Source: G020354945 sp964570585
GTDB taxonomy: Bacteria; Omnitrophota; Gorgyraeia; JABMRG01; JAFGKX01
Assembly (NCBI GenBank): GCA_964570585.1
Contig: CAZMYR010000020.1
Coordinates: 1-29,655 of the forward strand
DNA: 29,655 bases
Direction: 5' to 3'
The notes below the pieces were generated by a model. That model made no database searches. It was not told the DNA's origin and worked only from the letters and a program-made list of their open reading frames with translations. The translations under genes were made by a program, and so were the position numbers. Shown here in pieces: positions 21,351-29,014 of the stretch (positions within the stretch are counted from its first letter, which is position 1; each line of letters opens with the position of its first letter).

Positions 21351-22157
21351 TCCTAAACGCGCAAATTCTTCCAGACTTAAGGTTTCGCCTCGTCTGTTTG
21401 GTTCAATGCCTGAATTTGATAGAATTTTACTTAAGTTTTCTTTATTAACATCGAATATGCCTGATGTGTATAAGGCATTTAGAATTGTCTTTCGCCTTTT
21501 GTTAAATGCTGCATTAACAATTTTAAAAAATAGCGATTCATCTTTTACTTTTACTGATGGTTTCTTTAGAAACTCCAACTTTACTAAAGCAGACTCAACC
21601 TCAGGCTGAGGATAGAATACCCCTTTGGGTATAGAAACTAGTATCTCCGGCCTTGTATAAAACTGCACAAAACAGCTTAAGGATCCGTAACTTTTTCTTC
21701 CGGGAGGCGAAACCAATCTTTCTGCAACTTCCTTTTGAACAGTTATAAAGGCAAATTCTATATATTTTCTGTTATTTATTAAATATATTATAATCGGCGA
21801 TGTAATATAATATGGCAGATTTCCTATAACCTTGCGCTTGGTTCGTATTGCGTAGTTCAGTATATCAGTGCATACGATTTCTACCGTTTTATAATCAAAA
21901 AAATGTTCCTTTAAAAAAGAGCATAGCTTTCTGTCGAATTCAACAGCTATTAATTTTTTGCATTTTAAGCTTAATGGCTCGGTAAGCGCCCCCAAGCCAG
22001 GGCCTATCTCTAATACTAAATCATTCTTTGTTATATCACAGAAATTTATAATCTTATCTAGATACTTCCTATCTACTAAAAAATTCTGGCCTCGTTTTTT
22101 GCTTAATCTTATGCCCTCTCTCTTAAGCAAGGCCTTTAGCTGGGACGGTGAAAGCAT
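21303..22157 (-). CDS. rsmA: 16S rRNA dimethyladenosine transferase RsmA (KsgA)
   Basis: RsmA dimethylates the two adjacent adenines near the 3' end of 16S rRNA during small-subunit maturation. The 284-residue product has KKRGQNFLVDRKYLDKI, SAM motif I LEIGPGLGALTEPL, the acidic loop AVEFDRKL, CTDILNY, catalytic motif IV NLPYYITSPII and the C-terminal NAAFNKRRKTILNAL and NRRGETLSLEEFARLG. After ARLG the last 15 or so residues come from the palindrome at 21256, where the frame stops; the native end was probably near there. ATG 22157 overlaps the pdxA stop by 1 nt (TAATG). Pairing of pdxA and ksgA next to surA is also seen in E. coli (surA-pdxA-ksgA), a conserved neighbourhood. Confidence 0.96.
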   Translation of the reverse strand: MLSPSQLKALLKREGIRLSKKRGQNFLVDRKYLDKIINFCDITKNDLVLEIGPGLGALTEPLSLKCKKLIAVEFDRKLCSFLKEHFFDYKTVEIVCTDILNYAIRTKRKVIGNLPYYITSPIIIYLINNRKYIEFAFITVQKEVAERLVSPPGRKSYGSLSCFVQFYTRPEILVSIPKGVFYPQPEVESALVKLEFLKKPSVKVKDESLFFKIVNAAFNKRRKTILNALYTSGIFDVNKENLSKILSNSGIEPNRRGETLSLEEFARLGRNVSSFKEENVPQSD

Positions 22158-23161
22158 TATCTTCTGGCCGTCATTGAAACCGCAGTTTTTATTGCAGCGG
22201 AGAAACTATCCGGATTAGCCGTATTCGTTCCTGCTATATCAAAAGCGGTTCCGTGAGCAGGAGAGGTTCGGACAAACGGTAATCCCAAAGTTATATTTAC
22301 TGCTTCGTTTCTCGCTATCATCTTAAGGGGTATCAGTCCCTGGTCATGATACATGCATAAAATTACATCAAAATCGCCACTATATGCCTGATAGAACAAT
22401 GCGTCAGCAGGATGCGGCCCTGAGATGTTTATGCCGGAAGACCTGGCCGATTCTATCGCAGGAGCTATTATTTTCTTCTCTTCATCACCCATTGCACCTT
22501 CTTCTCCTGCATGGGGATTAAGGGCGCATACTCCGATTTTACAGGATTGCACACCAAAATAATCTCTCATCCATTTATCAGTTAATAGTATAATCTTAAA
22601 TATATTTTTCTTGTTCAAGGATCTGGCAACTTTTTGCAGGGGCAGATGAGTAGTAGCCAGCACTACTGTAAGTGGGCCTCCTGTCAACATCATTGCTACA
22701 TCTTTTGTCTTTGTCAAATGAGACAGATACTCTGTATGGCCCTGGTATCTAAATCCTGCCCGCTGCACTGAATATTTATTAATAGGAGCTGTGACCATTG
22801 CATCTGCTTTTTCCTTCTTTATTAATAGATATGCTTTTTTTATATAATCAACTGCTGCCTTTCCATATTCAGGTTTTATGCACCCATATTCAAAATCTTT
22901 AGAATCAACATTCTGTAAATCAAACAGGATGGGGTCAGACCCTAACACGTTGATGGGACTGTGCCAGGGTCTAACCCCATATTTGAAATTTGTCCTTGCA
23001 GAAATAAATGCATTTTTGAAAACAAAACCATCACCTGTAATAATAAAATGTGCAAGTTTCCTTATGGCAGGGTCTGACAGGGATTTGGCTATTACTTCTG
23101 CGCCAATGCCTGAAGGGTCTCCCATGGTAATACAAATAACTGGCTTACTCCTTGATATCAA
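22157..23161 (-). CDS. pdxA: 4-hydroxythreonine-4-phosphate dehydrogenase PdxA, with a repeat insertion
   Basis: PdxA oxidises 4-phosphohydroxy-threonine with NAD in the DXP-dependent route to pyridoxal phosphate. Motifs are the N-terminal ITMGDPSGIGAEV, the metal His in GHTEYLSHL, the His in LNPHAGEEG and the His in YHDQGLIPLK, with LPFVRTSPAHGTAFDIAG at the end. The start is TTG 23161, preceded by GAGG with a 6-nt spacer; no ATG is available upstream of the conserved block. Residues 61-78 (YGVRPWHSPINVLGSDPI) are encoded by a GGGGTCAGACCC-type palindrome inserted in frame. The 334-residue length is close to normal. The order surA-like, pdxA, rsmA parallels that in enterobacteria. Confidence 0.95.
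   Translation of the reverse strand: MISRSKPVICITMGDPSGIGAEVIAKSLSDPAIRKLAHFIITGDGFVFKNAFISARTNFKYGVRPWHSPINVLGSDPILFDLQNVDSKDFEYGCIKPEYGKAAVDYIKKAYLLIKKEKADAMVTAPINKYSVQRAGFRYQGHTEYLSHLTKTKDVAMMLTGGPLTVVLATTHLPLQKVARSLNKKNIFKIILLTDKWMRDYFGVQSCKIGVCALNPHAGEEGAMGDEEKKIIAPAIESARSSGINISGPHPADALFYQAYSGDFDVILCMYHDQGLIPLKMIARNEAVNITLGLPFVRTSPAHGTAFDIAGTNTANPDSFSAAIKTAVSMTARR
22929..22980. repeat. GGGGTCAGACCC palindrome, family 2, copy 1 (inside pdxA)
   Basis: 52 bp with ends ATGGGGTCAGACCCT and AGGGTCTAACCCCAT and a loop AACACGTTGATGGGACTGTGCC, unlike the loops of the other copies. It is translated in the pdxA frame. Confidence 0.88.
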
Positions 23162-24149
23162 TGTAGGCCTCTTTTTTAAGATTATCTATAAACTCTCTAA
23201 GGGCCAACTCTGCCTCTCTTTGAAAAAGTCTTTCTCTGACTATAGGCGTCATTTCTTCAAGACAAATTTCTGACTCGGGTATCTTCTTTTCAACCTTGAC
23301 AATGTTACATCCTAAAGATGTCTCTATGACTCCAGATACCCCCCCTTCATTTAAAGAGAATATCACCTCATCTATTTCTTTAACCATATTACCTTTAGAG
23401 GCAAAACCCATATCGCCGCCATTTATAGCATTAGGCCCCTCAGAATACTGCTTAGTTAGCATAACAAAATCTTCGCCGGAGTGAATTCTGCGCAGGAGTT
23501 CTTCTGCAAGGGAGAAGACTTTAATCTTTTCCTGTTCTGGTTTAAACTTTAAAAGGATAATCCTGAATTTTACCCTTTCAGGTTGTATAAATTCATTTTT
23601 ATGTCCGTAATAGTAAGCAGCTATTTGGGTGGGGGCTATGTGCACATTATAAGAGATAATTCCGTTAACCAATGTTTTCATCATAAGTTGTTCTCTATGT
23701 TTATTTTTTAGCTTTTCAAGAGTCAATCCGGATTTAGAAAGAACTTTTTCAAACTCTTCCTCGGAACCAAATTTGCTTTTTACAAGATTCAACCTTTCAT
23801 CTAGCTCGGTTTCGTTTACTTGAATATCGCGCCTCTTTGCCTCTTGCAAAATGAGCTTTTCTTCAATTAATCTGTTTAAGGTATCCCCTTTTGCTTCATC
23901 TAGCCTGTCTTCGGCTTCCTTAACACCGTATCTTAATCGATAATCTGCTATAAAGGCAAGCATAGATTCCTCAACCTCGCTTTGAGTTATTATTTCATCA
24001 TTTACAATCGCCACTATTTTATCTACTACTTCTGCGCCATAACTGCTAATGGCTGTGCATGTGATTATGATAAATAGTATGTACGGGGTCAGACCCTGGC
24101 TTGTGAATACGCGTGCTAGGGTCTGACCCCTTTCGCTTTTACCACTCAT
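23145..24149 (-). CDS. SurA-like periplasmic chaperone / parvulin-type isomerase
   Basis: The 334-residue product has a signal peptide core (YILFIIITCTAISSYGA) followed by VVDKIVAIVNDEIITQSEVEE, the SurA N-terminal pattern, and a helical chaperone region (40-175). One parvulin-like domain follows (about 180-275, RVKFRIILLKFK, QYSEGPNAINGGDMGFASKG), ending with a helix and strand tail. In E. coli SurA escorts outer-membrane proteins and has two parvulin domains; this protein has one, and its HILL-type motif is degenerate (RIILLK), so isomerase activity is doubtful while chaperone function is likely. Residues 7-22 (GQTLARVFTSQGLTP) come from a family 2 palindrome inserted in the n-region of the signal peptide. 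The start overlaps the preceding gene by 4 nt. pdxA follows, as in E. coli. Confidence 0.88.
   Translation of the reverse strand: MSGKSERGQTLARVFTSQGLTPYILFIIITCTAISSYGAEVVDKIVAIVNDEIITQSEVEESMLAFIADYRLRYGVKEAEDRLDEAKGDTLNRLIEEKLILQEAKRRDIQVNETELDERLNLVKSKFGSEEEFEKVLSKSGLTLEKLKNKHREQLMMKTLVNGIISYNVHIAPTQIAAYYYGHKNEFIQPERVKFRIILLKFKPEQEKIKVFSLAEELLRRIHSGEDFVMLTKQYSEGPNAINGGDMGFASKGNMVKEIDEVIFSLNEGGVSGVIETSLGCNIVKVEKKIPESEICLEEMTPIVRERLFQREAELALREFIDNLKKEAYIDIKE
24085..24130. repeat. GGGGTCAGACCC palindrome, family 2, copy 2 (5' end of surA-like gene)
   Basis: 46 bp with perfect arms GGGGTCAGACCCT and AGGGTCTGACCCC and loop GGCTTGTGAATACGCGTGCT. The loop is related to those at 25102 and 26727 (GGATACGCGTGTT). 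It is translated as residues 7-22, just ahead of the signal peptide core. Confidence 0.93.
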
Positions 24150-25009
24150 TGCTCTGACTCCTTAGGAGAAGTTGACTCCTCTATCGGTGGCTTCTTAAAA
24201 ACTTCCTCTTTAATCTCTATCTTTGCCTTATCTTTTAATGATTGCACAAAATCCCTGAATTGCTGCTGCTTGCTTTGATCTATCAATTTTGCCCCGATCT
24301 TTTCTTTAACCTCGGATAATTGTTTATGCTCAGCAGGGCGTTTATCTGTAACCTTTATTATATGATAGCCGAACCTTGTCTTGATAATATTACTGGTTTC
24401 TCCGGGTCGAAGCTGGAAACACGCTTTTTCAAACTCCGGTATCATCTGGCCTTTTTGAAAATATCCTAAATCACCGCCTCTGTCCTTGGTAAGGTCTTTA
24501 GAATATTGCCTTGCCATTTCGCCGAAATCAGCGCCTTCATTAAGCTCATCTAATACCTTTTTTGCTTCTTCTTCGGTGCTCAGGAGTATATGTGATGCTT
24601 TTATTCTCTCAGGAACTAAATATTGCCTCTTATGCTGGTTGTAATATAATTCTATATCTCCATCTGAAATTAGTTTCTTGGGGGTGGTTTCGTCCTCAAG
24701 CAACCTGGCAATCAATATTTTCCTCTTAGCCTTCTGGATAAGCTTTCCTACCTCATCATCTTTATCAAGCTTTCTTCTCTTTGCTTCATCAAAGAGTAAT
24801 TTTTCTACAATTAAATCATTTAAGATTTCTTTTTTGTGCTCTACTGCAGCTGACCGATAATATTCCGGCAACTCTTCGATTCTTTCATTCAGCATGGCCA
24901 TTGTAATCTTTTCTCCATCAATTATAGCTACTACTTCTTCAACTGTAGCAACCTTTGCGCAACCCGCAGCAAAAAAGATAACACTTAGTAATAGTGTAAA
25001 GTTTTTCAT
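24146..25009 (-). CDS. PrsA/SurA-type lipoprotein peptidyl-prolyl isomerase
   Basis: The 287-residue protein has a lipoprotein signal with lipobox FAAGC (Cys17), a chaperone-type N-terminal helical region (about 25-130, with DGEKITMAMLNERI and IVEKLLFDEAKRR), and one parvulin domain. The parvulin motifs are RIKASHILLSTEEEAKKVL, ADFGEMARQYSKD, RGGDLGYFQKGQMIPEFEKA and IKTRFGYHIIKV (about 138-235). It ends with a charged helix and a Pro/Ser/Glu tail. It probably assists folding of secreted proteins at a membrane surface. The ATG has AGGAGGAG with a 7-nt spacer. It precedes the SurA-like gene in a 4-nt overlap, so two related foldases are made together, the first with a better-kept active site than the second. 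Confidence 0.92.
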   Translation of the reverse strand: MKNFTLLLSVIFFAAGCAKVATVEEVVAIIDGEKITMAMLNERIEELPEYYRSAAVEHKKEILNDLIVEKLLFDEAKRRKLDKDDEVGKLIQKAKRKILIARLLEDETTPKKLISDGDIELYYNQHKRQYLVPERIKASHILLSTEEEAKKVLDELNEGADFGEMARQYSKDLTKDRGGDLGYFQKGQMIPEFEKACFQLRPGETSNIIKTRFGYHIIKVTDKRPAEHKQLSEVKEKIGAKLIDQSKQQQFRDFVQSLKDKAKIEIKEEVFKKPPIEESTSPKESEQ

Positions 25010-25052
25010 AACTTTACTCCTCCTGGTTTAAAAGGTTAAAGAGACGTGCACT

Positions 25053-25081
25053 ATTCTATCATAGCCGGTTTTCATCCACAA
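25053..25081 (-). promoter_or_regulatory. Possible weak promoter before the PrsA-like gene
   Basis: TTGTGG (25081-25076), a 17-nt spacer and TAGAAT (25058-25053) on the minus strand. The -35 matches only three consensus bases, so this is a guess supported mainly by its place in the gap between mfd and the foldase operon. Confidence 0.3.
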
Positions 25082-25101
25082 GAAGTTTTTGTGCATAGGA
25101 T

Positions 25102-25147
25102 GGGGTCAGACCCTGTCTAGTGGATACGCGTGTTAGGGTCTGACCTC
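25102..25147. repeat. GGGGTCAGACCC palindrome, family 2, copy 3 (3' end of mfd)
   Basis: 46 bp with arms GGGGTCAGACCCT and AGGGTCTGACCTC and loop GTCTAGTGGATACGCGTGTT, nearly identical to 26727-26771. The shortened mfd frame ends inside it. Confidence 0.92.
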
Positions 25148-27054
25148 TCCTGCCGATGTGCTATGGCATTTCTTAACAGTCGGCAATACAAATCAAATCC
25201 TACTGCCATTACATAACCGTGCTGTTGTGCCCCGAGTAAATTACCTGCTCCTCTTATCTGCAAATCTTCCATAGCTATTTTAAATCCTGAGCCTAATTCA
25301 GTAAACTTGTCTATGGCGCTAAGGCGGCGCTTTGCATCAGAGCTTAACAAAAAGCCTTTTGGGGTTATAAAATAGGTATAGGCCTTCTTTTTGAATCTGC
25401 CAACTCTTCCTCTTAGCTGATAAAGGTCCGCCAAGCCGAATTTGTCAGCGTGGTTTACAATTAAAGTATTGGCATTGGGAATATCAATACCGGATTCGAC
25501 AATGGTAGTGGACACTAAAACATCAATCTTATTTTTGATAAACTTAAGCATCACCGATTCCAGAGACTTAGAAGACATCCTTCCATGGGCTACAGCGATT
25601 TTAACATTAGGGCCGACTATATCCTGTACATTTTGGGCTATTTTTTCTATTCCTTTTATTCTGTCGTTGACAAAATAGACCTGCCCTTTTCGGTTCAATT
25701 CTCTGGTTATGGCCTGTTTTATTAACTGGTGGCTGTAGTGGGCTATCACCGTCTTTATCGGTAGTCTATCAGGCGGGGGGGTGTTTATAACGGACATATC
25801 TCTGGCGCCCATAAGTGACATATATAACGTCCTGGGTATCGGCGTTGCTGTCATTGTCAATACATCGGTTATAAATCTGAGTCTTTTTAGTTTCTCTTTA
25901 TGCCTTACTCCAAAGCGCTGCTCTTCGTCTATAATTACCAGTCCAAGATCTTTAAATTTTACATCTTCTGAAATCAACCTATGGGTGCCGATGATTATGT
26001 CTATCTTTCCGTTTTTTAAATCATTTAAAATATCGGCCTGCTCACTTTTAGTCCTGAATCTTGAAAGCATTCCTATATTTACCGGAAATTTTTCCATTCT
26101 TCTTTTAAAGGTATTATAATGCTGTTCAGCTAAAATCGTGGTAGGAACTAAAATAGCAACTTGTTTGTTATCCATAACGGCTTTAAAGGCAGCCCTCAAT
26201 GCTACCTCTGTTTTTCCATAACCAACATCCCCGCATAAGAGCCTGTCCATAGGCTTGGTTAATTCCATATTTTTTTTAACCTCGGCAGCGGCTTTTGACT
26301 GGTCAATTGTATCTGCGTATTCAAACGAGTCTTCTAATTCCTTTTGCCAATCGGAATCTACAGAAAAACCAAAACCTTTTAATTTTAATCTGGCTGCTTG
26401 CACCTCCAATAGTTCCATTGCATATGAGGCAACTGCTCTTTTTGTCCTTTCTTTTATTCTCTGCCATTGCTTGGTGCCTAATTTACTGAGCTTGGGGAGC
26501 CTTTTATAAAAACTGACATATTTCTGCAAAAGATTAATTTCTTCAACGGGGATATATAGCTTATCGTTACCAGCATATTCAATAAGTATATAATCTTCCC
26601 TTTCCCTGACTATCCCCCGGTATATTCCTACCCCATAATTTACATGGACAACATAATCGCTTTTTTTTAAATCGAGAAAACTTTTAATCGGAACTTCTTC
26701 TTCTGTACCGTAATATACATAGGATTGGGCCAGACCCTGTCTAGCGGATACGCGTGTTAGGGTCTGACCCCTCCTGCCGAAACGCGGCAGAATTATAACT
26801 ATTCTGTGCTCACCAGTAACATCACCTGTTCTTATATTAAAAGACCGGATGGTCTTTACTGCCTCATTTAATATCTCAATCCTTACCGGCTCTTCAAAAC
26901 TTGCAGGAAATATATCTACGATACTGCCTCTATGAGAGAAATCGCCTTCTTCTGAAACAAAATCAGTAGACTCATAGCCAAAATTGACAAATTGCCTTAA
27001 TAATGCCTCTTTGGTTAATTGTTGCTCTAAATATATTTTGATGGATTTGAACAT
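25117..27054 (-). CDS. mfd: Transcription-repair coupling factor Mfd, drastically shortened (mini-Mfd or gene remnant)
   Basis: Mfd removes stalled RNA polymerase and recruits UvrA. Only 645 residues remain, against about 1,150 in E. coli. Present are a piece of the UvrB-like domain (about 10-90, ALLRQFVNFGYESTDFV and HRGSIVDIFPASFEEPVRIE), the RNA polymerase interaction domain (about 125-190, DYVVHVNYGVGIYRG), and the full translocase with Walker A GDVGYGKT (275-282), DEEQ (376-379), TATPIPRTL (402-410), ESGIDIPNANTLIV and QLRGRVGRFKK. Missing are about the first 125 residues, the D1b-D3 region between VIILPR and YVYYGTEEE, and all of C-terminal domain 7. The gene stops at AHRQERSDPNTRIH, inside a palindrome. 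Each altered boundary coincides with a repeat (25102, 26727, 27097). Repeat-driven deletion, an evolved short form or an assembly fault are all possible. Confidence 0.9.
   Translation of the reverse strand: MFKSIKIYLEQQLTKEALLRQFVNFGYESTDFVSEEGDFSHRGSIVDIFPASFEEPVRIEILNEAVKTIRSFNIRTGDVTGEHRIVIILPRFGRRGQTLTRVSARQGLAQSYVYYGTEEEVPIKSFLDLKKSDYVVHVNYGVGIYRGIVREREDYILIEYAGNDKLYIPVEEINLLQKYVSFYKRLPKLSKLGTKQWQRIKERTKRAVASYAMELLEVQAARLKLKGFGFSVDSDWQKELEDSFEYADTIDQSKAAAEVKKNMELTKPMDRLLCGDVGYGKTEVALRAAFKAVMDNKQVAILVPTTILAEQHYNTFKRRMEKFPVNIGMLSRFRTKSEQADILNDLKNGKIDIIIGTHRLISEDVKFKDLGLVIIDEEQRFGVRHKEKLKRLRFITDVLTMTATPIPRTLYMSLMGARDMSVINTPPPDRLPIKTVIAHYSHQLIKQAITRELNRKGQVYFVNDRIKGIEKIAQNVQDIVGPNVKIAVAHGRMSSKSLESVMLKFIKNKIDVLVSTTIVESGIDIPNANTLIVNHADKFGLADLYQLRGRVGRFKKKAYTYFITPKGFLLSSDAKRRLSAIDKFTELGSGFKIAMEDLQIRGAGNLLGAQQHGYVMAVGFDLYCRLLRNAIAHRQERSDPNTRIH
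26727..26771. repeat. GGGGTCAGACCC palindrome, family 2, copy 4 (inside mfd)
   Basis: 45 bp (15 codons) with ends GGGCCAGACCCT and AGGGTCTGACCCC. It is read in the mfd frame as RGQTLTRVSARQGLA at residues 95-109, exactly where about 240 residues of the usual protein are absent. The flank CTCCTGCCG is shared with the copy at 25102. Confidence 0.92.
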
Positions 27055-27096
27055 GGATTGGAAATTCCGTCAGGAAATGTCCGCCCGCACATATAA

Positions 27097-27250
27097 AGAT
27101 TTTGTGTGTTTATCGGAGCGACTCCTCAAAAATTGCGAGAACACCGGTGAGAAGCGAGCAATTTTTGCCACAGCGAGCAAAGAGCGCCCTTTTGCCTTCG
27201 GCGAAGAATCCTCTTTGCGAGCGGCAAGCGGAGATAAGCACACAAAATCT
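27097..27250. repeat. Nested palindromic element, family A, copy 3 (argS-mfd gap)
   Basis: 154 bp with terminal repeats AGATTTTGTGTGTTTATC and GATAAGCACACAAAATCT. Inner hairpins are CAAAAATTGC/GCAATTTTTG and GCAAAGAG/CTCTTTGC. It is the shortest copy and is the same class as 5137-5353. It starts 4 nt after the argS stop and lies just upstream of the truncated mfd start. The small ORF across it is an artefact. Confidence 0.9.
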
Positions 27251-27254
27251 GTAA

Positions 27255-28937
27255 CTACATCTTCTCCGGCTGGGATATCCCGAGGAGCTTAAGAGCATTA
27301 GATATTAGGGTCTTTACACATTTTACTAAAAGTAGTCTAGACTGAGTTAAGGGTATATCTTCGGTAACAACCCTGTGTTTTGCGTAGAAGGAATGAAAAG
27401 ATGAAGCAAGGTCTAATAGGTAATCTATTATCCTGTAAGGTTCAAGATTATTATAAGCTGACAATAAAATATCCGGATATTCTCTTAATTTTCTTAATAC
27501 AGCTATTTCTTCGGGTTGCTTTAATAAATTAGGGTCTACCTTCTTTTTTATTTTTCCTTTCATCTTCTCCCTGCTATGCTCTATTATCCCGCAGATTCTG
27601 GCATGGGCATATTGTATATAATAAACAGGGTTATCCAAAGATTGCGACTTTGCTAACTCAAGATCAAAATCTAAGTGGCTTTCTTTTTTTCTCATCAGAA
27701 AGAAAAACTTGGCCACATCAGGACCAATCTCATCCAGCACCTCGCGAAGAGTTATAAACTCACCACCTCTTGTGGACATACGAACTAGCTTACCGGCTCT
27801 GTATATAGTTACCAGCTGCGAAATTAATATGGACAGGGTTTTATCTTCTTTGCCAAGGGCACGCTGGGCTGCCCTCATTCTGCCGATATATCCGTGATGG
27901 TCAGGACCCCATATATCAATCAACCAATCAAAGCCCCTATCGTATTTATTTTTATGATATGTTATATCGGGCGCTATATAGGTATAAGTGCCATCGGATT
28001 TTATAAGCACTCTATCCTTATCGTCATAAAATTTAGTTGATTTAAACCAGACTGCGTCGTCTTTTCTATAAATAAGGCCTTTATTTTCCAATAACCTGAA
28101 TGCATCTTTAATTTTCCTAGATTTAGTAAATATACTCTGTGGTGTATAATTATCAAACATAACACCCATATCCGATAGATCTTTTTTAATAGTATTAAGT
28201 ATATCCTTTACTCCGTATTCGCAGAAAAAAAATTTTCCCCTATCAGCAAAAACTTTAAATTTCTCTCCGTATTTATCATAAATCTCCTTCGCTATGTCCC
28301 TTATATAATCCCCCCTGTAGCCGTCTTCCGGAAATTCGAAGGTGAAACCTGCTAGTTCGGCATATCTGGCATATATAGAAGAACCTAACAAATCTATTTG
28401 GACGCCTTCGTCATTAAGATAATATTCCTGACAAACCTTCCATCCAAAAAATTTAAGGATATTAGAAATAGAACTGCCCACTGCTGCCTGTCTGGCATGG
28501 GCAACAGTTAATGGGCCAGTTGGATTGGCACTTACAAATTCGATTATTGCTTTTTTGCCTCTGCCGGGGATGGCGGTTCTGCCAAAATTTGTTCTCTGTC
28601 TTTGTATTTGATAAAGTATCTCGTAAAATGCTTTGTCGGTAAAGAAGAAGTTTATAAAAGCAGGCGGTTTTATAGAGATATCTTTGATGTATTCTCCTAA
28701 TGGGCCTTTGTAAATACGGTTATTTAAATCTTCGCATATAAATGAAGCTATTGTTTGTGGTTTGCAGGTGCGATCCAATTTATACAACTGCATGGCTATA
28801 TTTGTAGATAGGTCTCCAAATTCTTTTTTAGGAGGGGACTCTAAAGTAACGGGCGGGATATTATCAAAGCCGAATTTTTTCTTGGCTGCTTTAATCGTTA
28901 ACTCTAAATTTTTAATTAACTCCTTATCTATGTCCAT
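27255..28937 (-). CDS. argS: Arginyl-tRNA synthetase
   Basis: ArgRS is a class I synthetase that charges tRNA(Arg). The 560-residue protein has the N-terminal Add-1 domain for the tRNA elbow (about 1-115), the HIGH-type signature SANPTGPLTVAHARQA, the block EYYLNDEGVQIDLLGSSIYARY, the WGPDHHGYIGRM segment, the KMSK-type loop VRMSTRGGEFITL and a DALR-type anticodon-binding domain opening with DNPVYYIQYAHARICGI. It ends in the typical LLGISQPEKM. The start ATG 28937 is flanked by a perfect 70-bp palindrome that separates it from rsfS. Length and motifs are complete, so it should be functional. The stop lies 4 nt from a family A element. Confidence 0.97.
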   Translation of the reverse strand: MDIDKELIKNLELTIKAAKKKFGFDNIPPVTLESPPKKEFGDLSTNIAMQLYKLDRTCKPQTIASFICEDLNNRIYKGPLGEYIKDISIKPPAFINFFFTDKAFYEILYQIQRQRTNFGRTAIPGRGKKAIIEFVSANPTGPLTVAHARQAAVGSSISNILKFFGWKVCQEYYLNDEGVQIDLLGSSIYARYAELAGFTFEFPEDGYRGDYIRDIAKEIYDKYGEKFKVFADRGKFFFCEYGVKDILNTIKKDLSDMGVMFDNYTPQSIFTKSRKIKDAFRLLENKGLIYRKDDAVWFKSTKFYDDKDRVLIKSDGTYTYIAPDITYHKNKYDRGFDWLIDIWGPDHHGYIGRMRAAQRALGKEDKTLSILISQLVTIYRAGKLVRMSTRGGEFITLREVLDEIGPDVAKFFFLMRKKESHLDFDLELAKSQSLDNPVYYIQYAHARICGIIEHSREKMKGKIKKKVDPNLLKQPEEIAVLRKLREYPDILLSAYNNLEPYRIIDYLLDLASSFHSFYAKHRVVTEDIPLTQSRLLLVKCVKTLISNALKLLGISQPEKM

Positions 28938-28944
28938 ATTACAA

Positions 28945-29014
28945 TTAAATAGGGACAGCTACCATTTAAATCGCAGATATATTAACTGATTAAATGGTAG
29001 CTGTCCCTATTTAA
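28945..29014. repeat. Perfect 70-bp palindrome between rsfS and argS (family 3)
   Basis: Two perfect 25-bp arms (starting TTAAATAGGGACAGCTACC; complement ending GGTAGCTGTCCCTATTTAA) around a 20-nt loop ATCGCAGATATATTAACTGA. The rsfS stop codon (29013-29011) lies in the right arm. It begins and ends with TTAA. Similar AGGGACAGC hairpins are known as REP-type dispersed elements; no other copy is in this window. Confidence 0.93.

Noticed and set aside
1408..26771. CRISPR array
   Set aside because: Repeats are dispersed palindromes with no regular spacing or unique spacers, and there are no cas genes.
27110..27298. Small ORF between mfd and argS
   Set aside because: It lies across family A copy 3 and the argS 3' end; no gene features.
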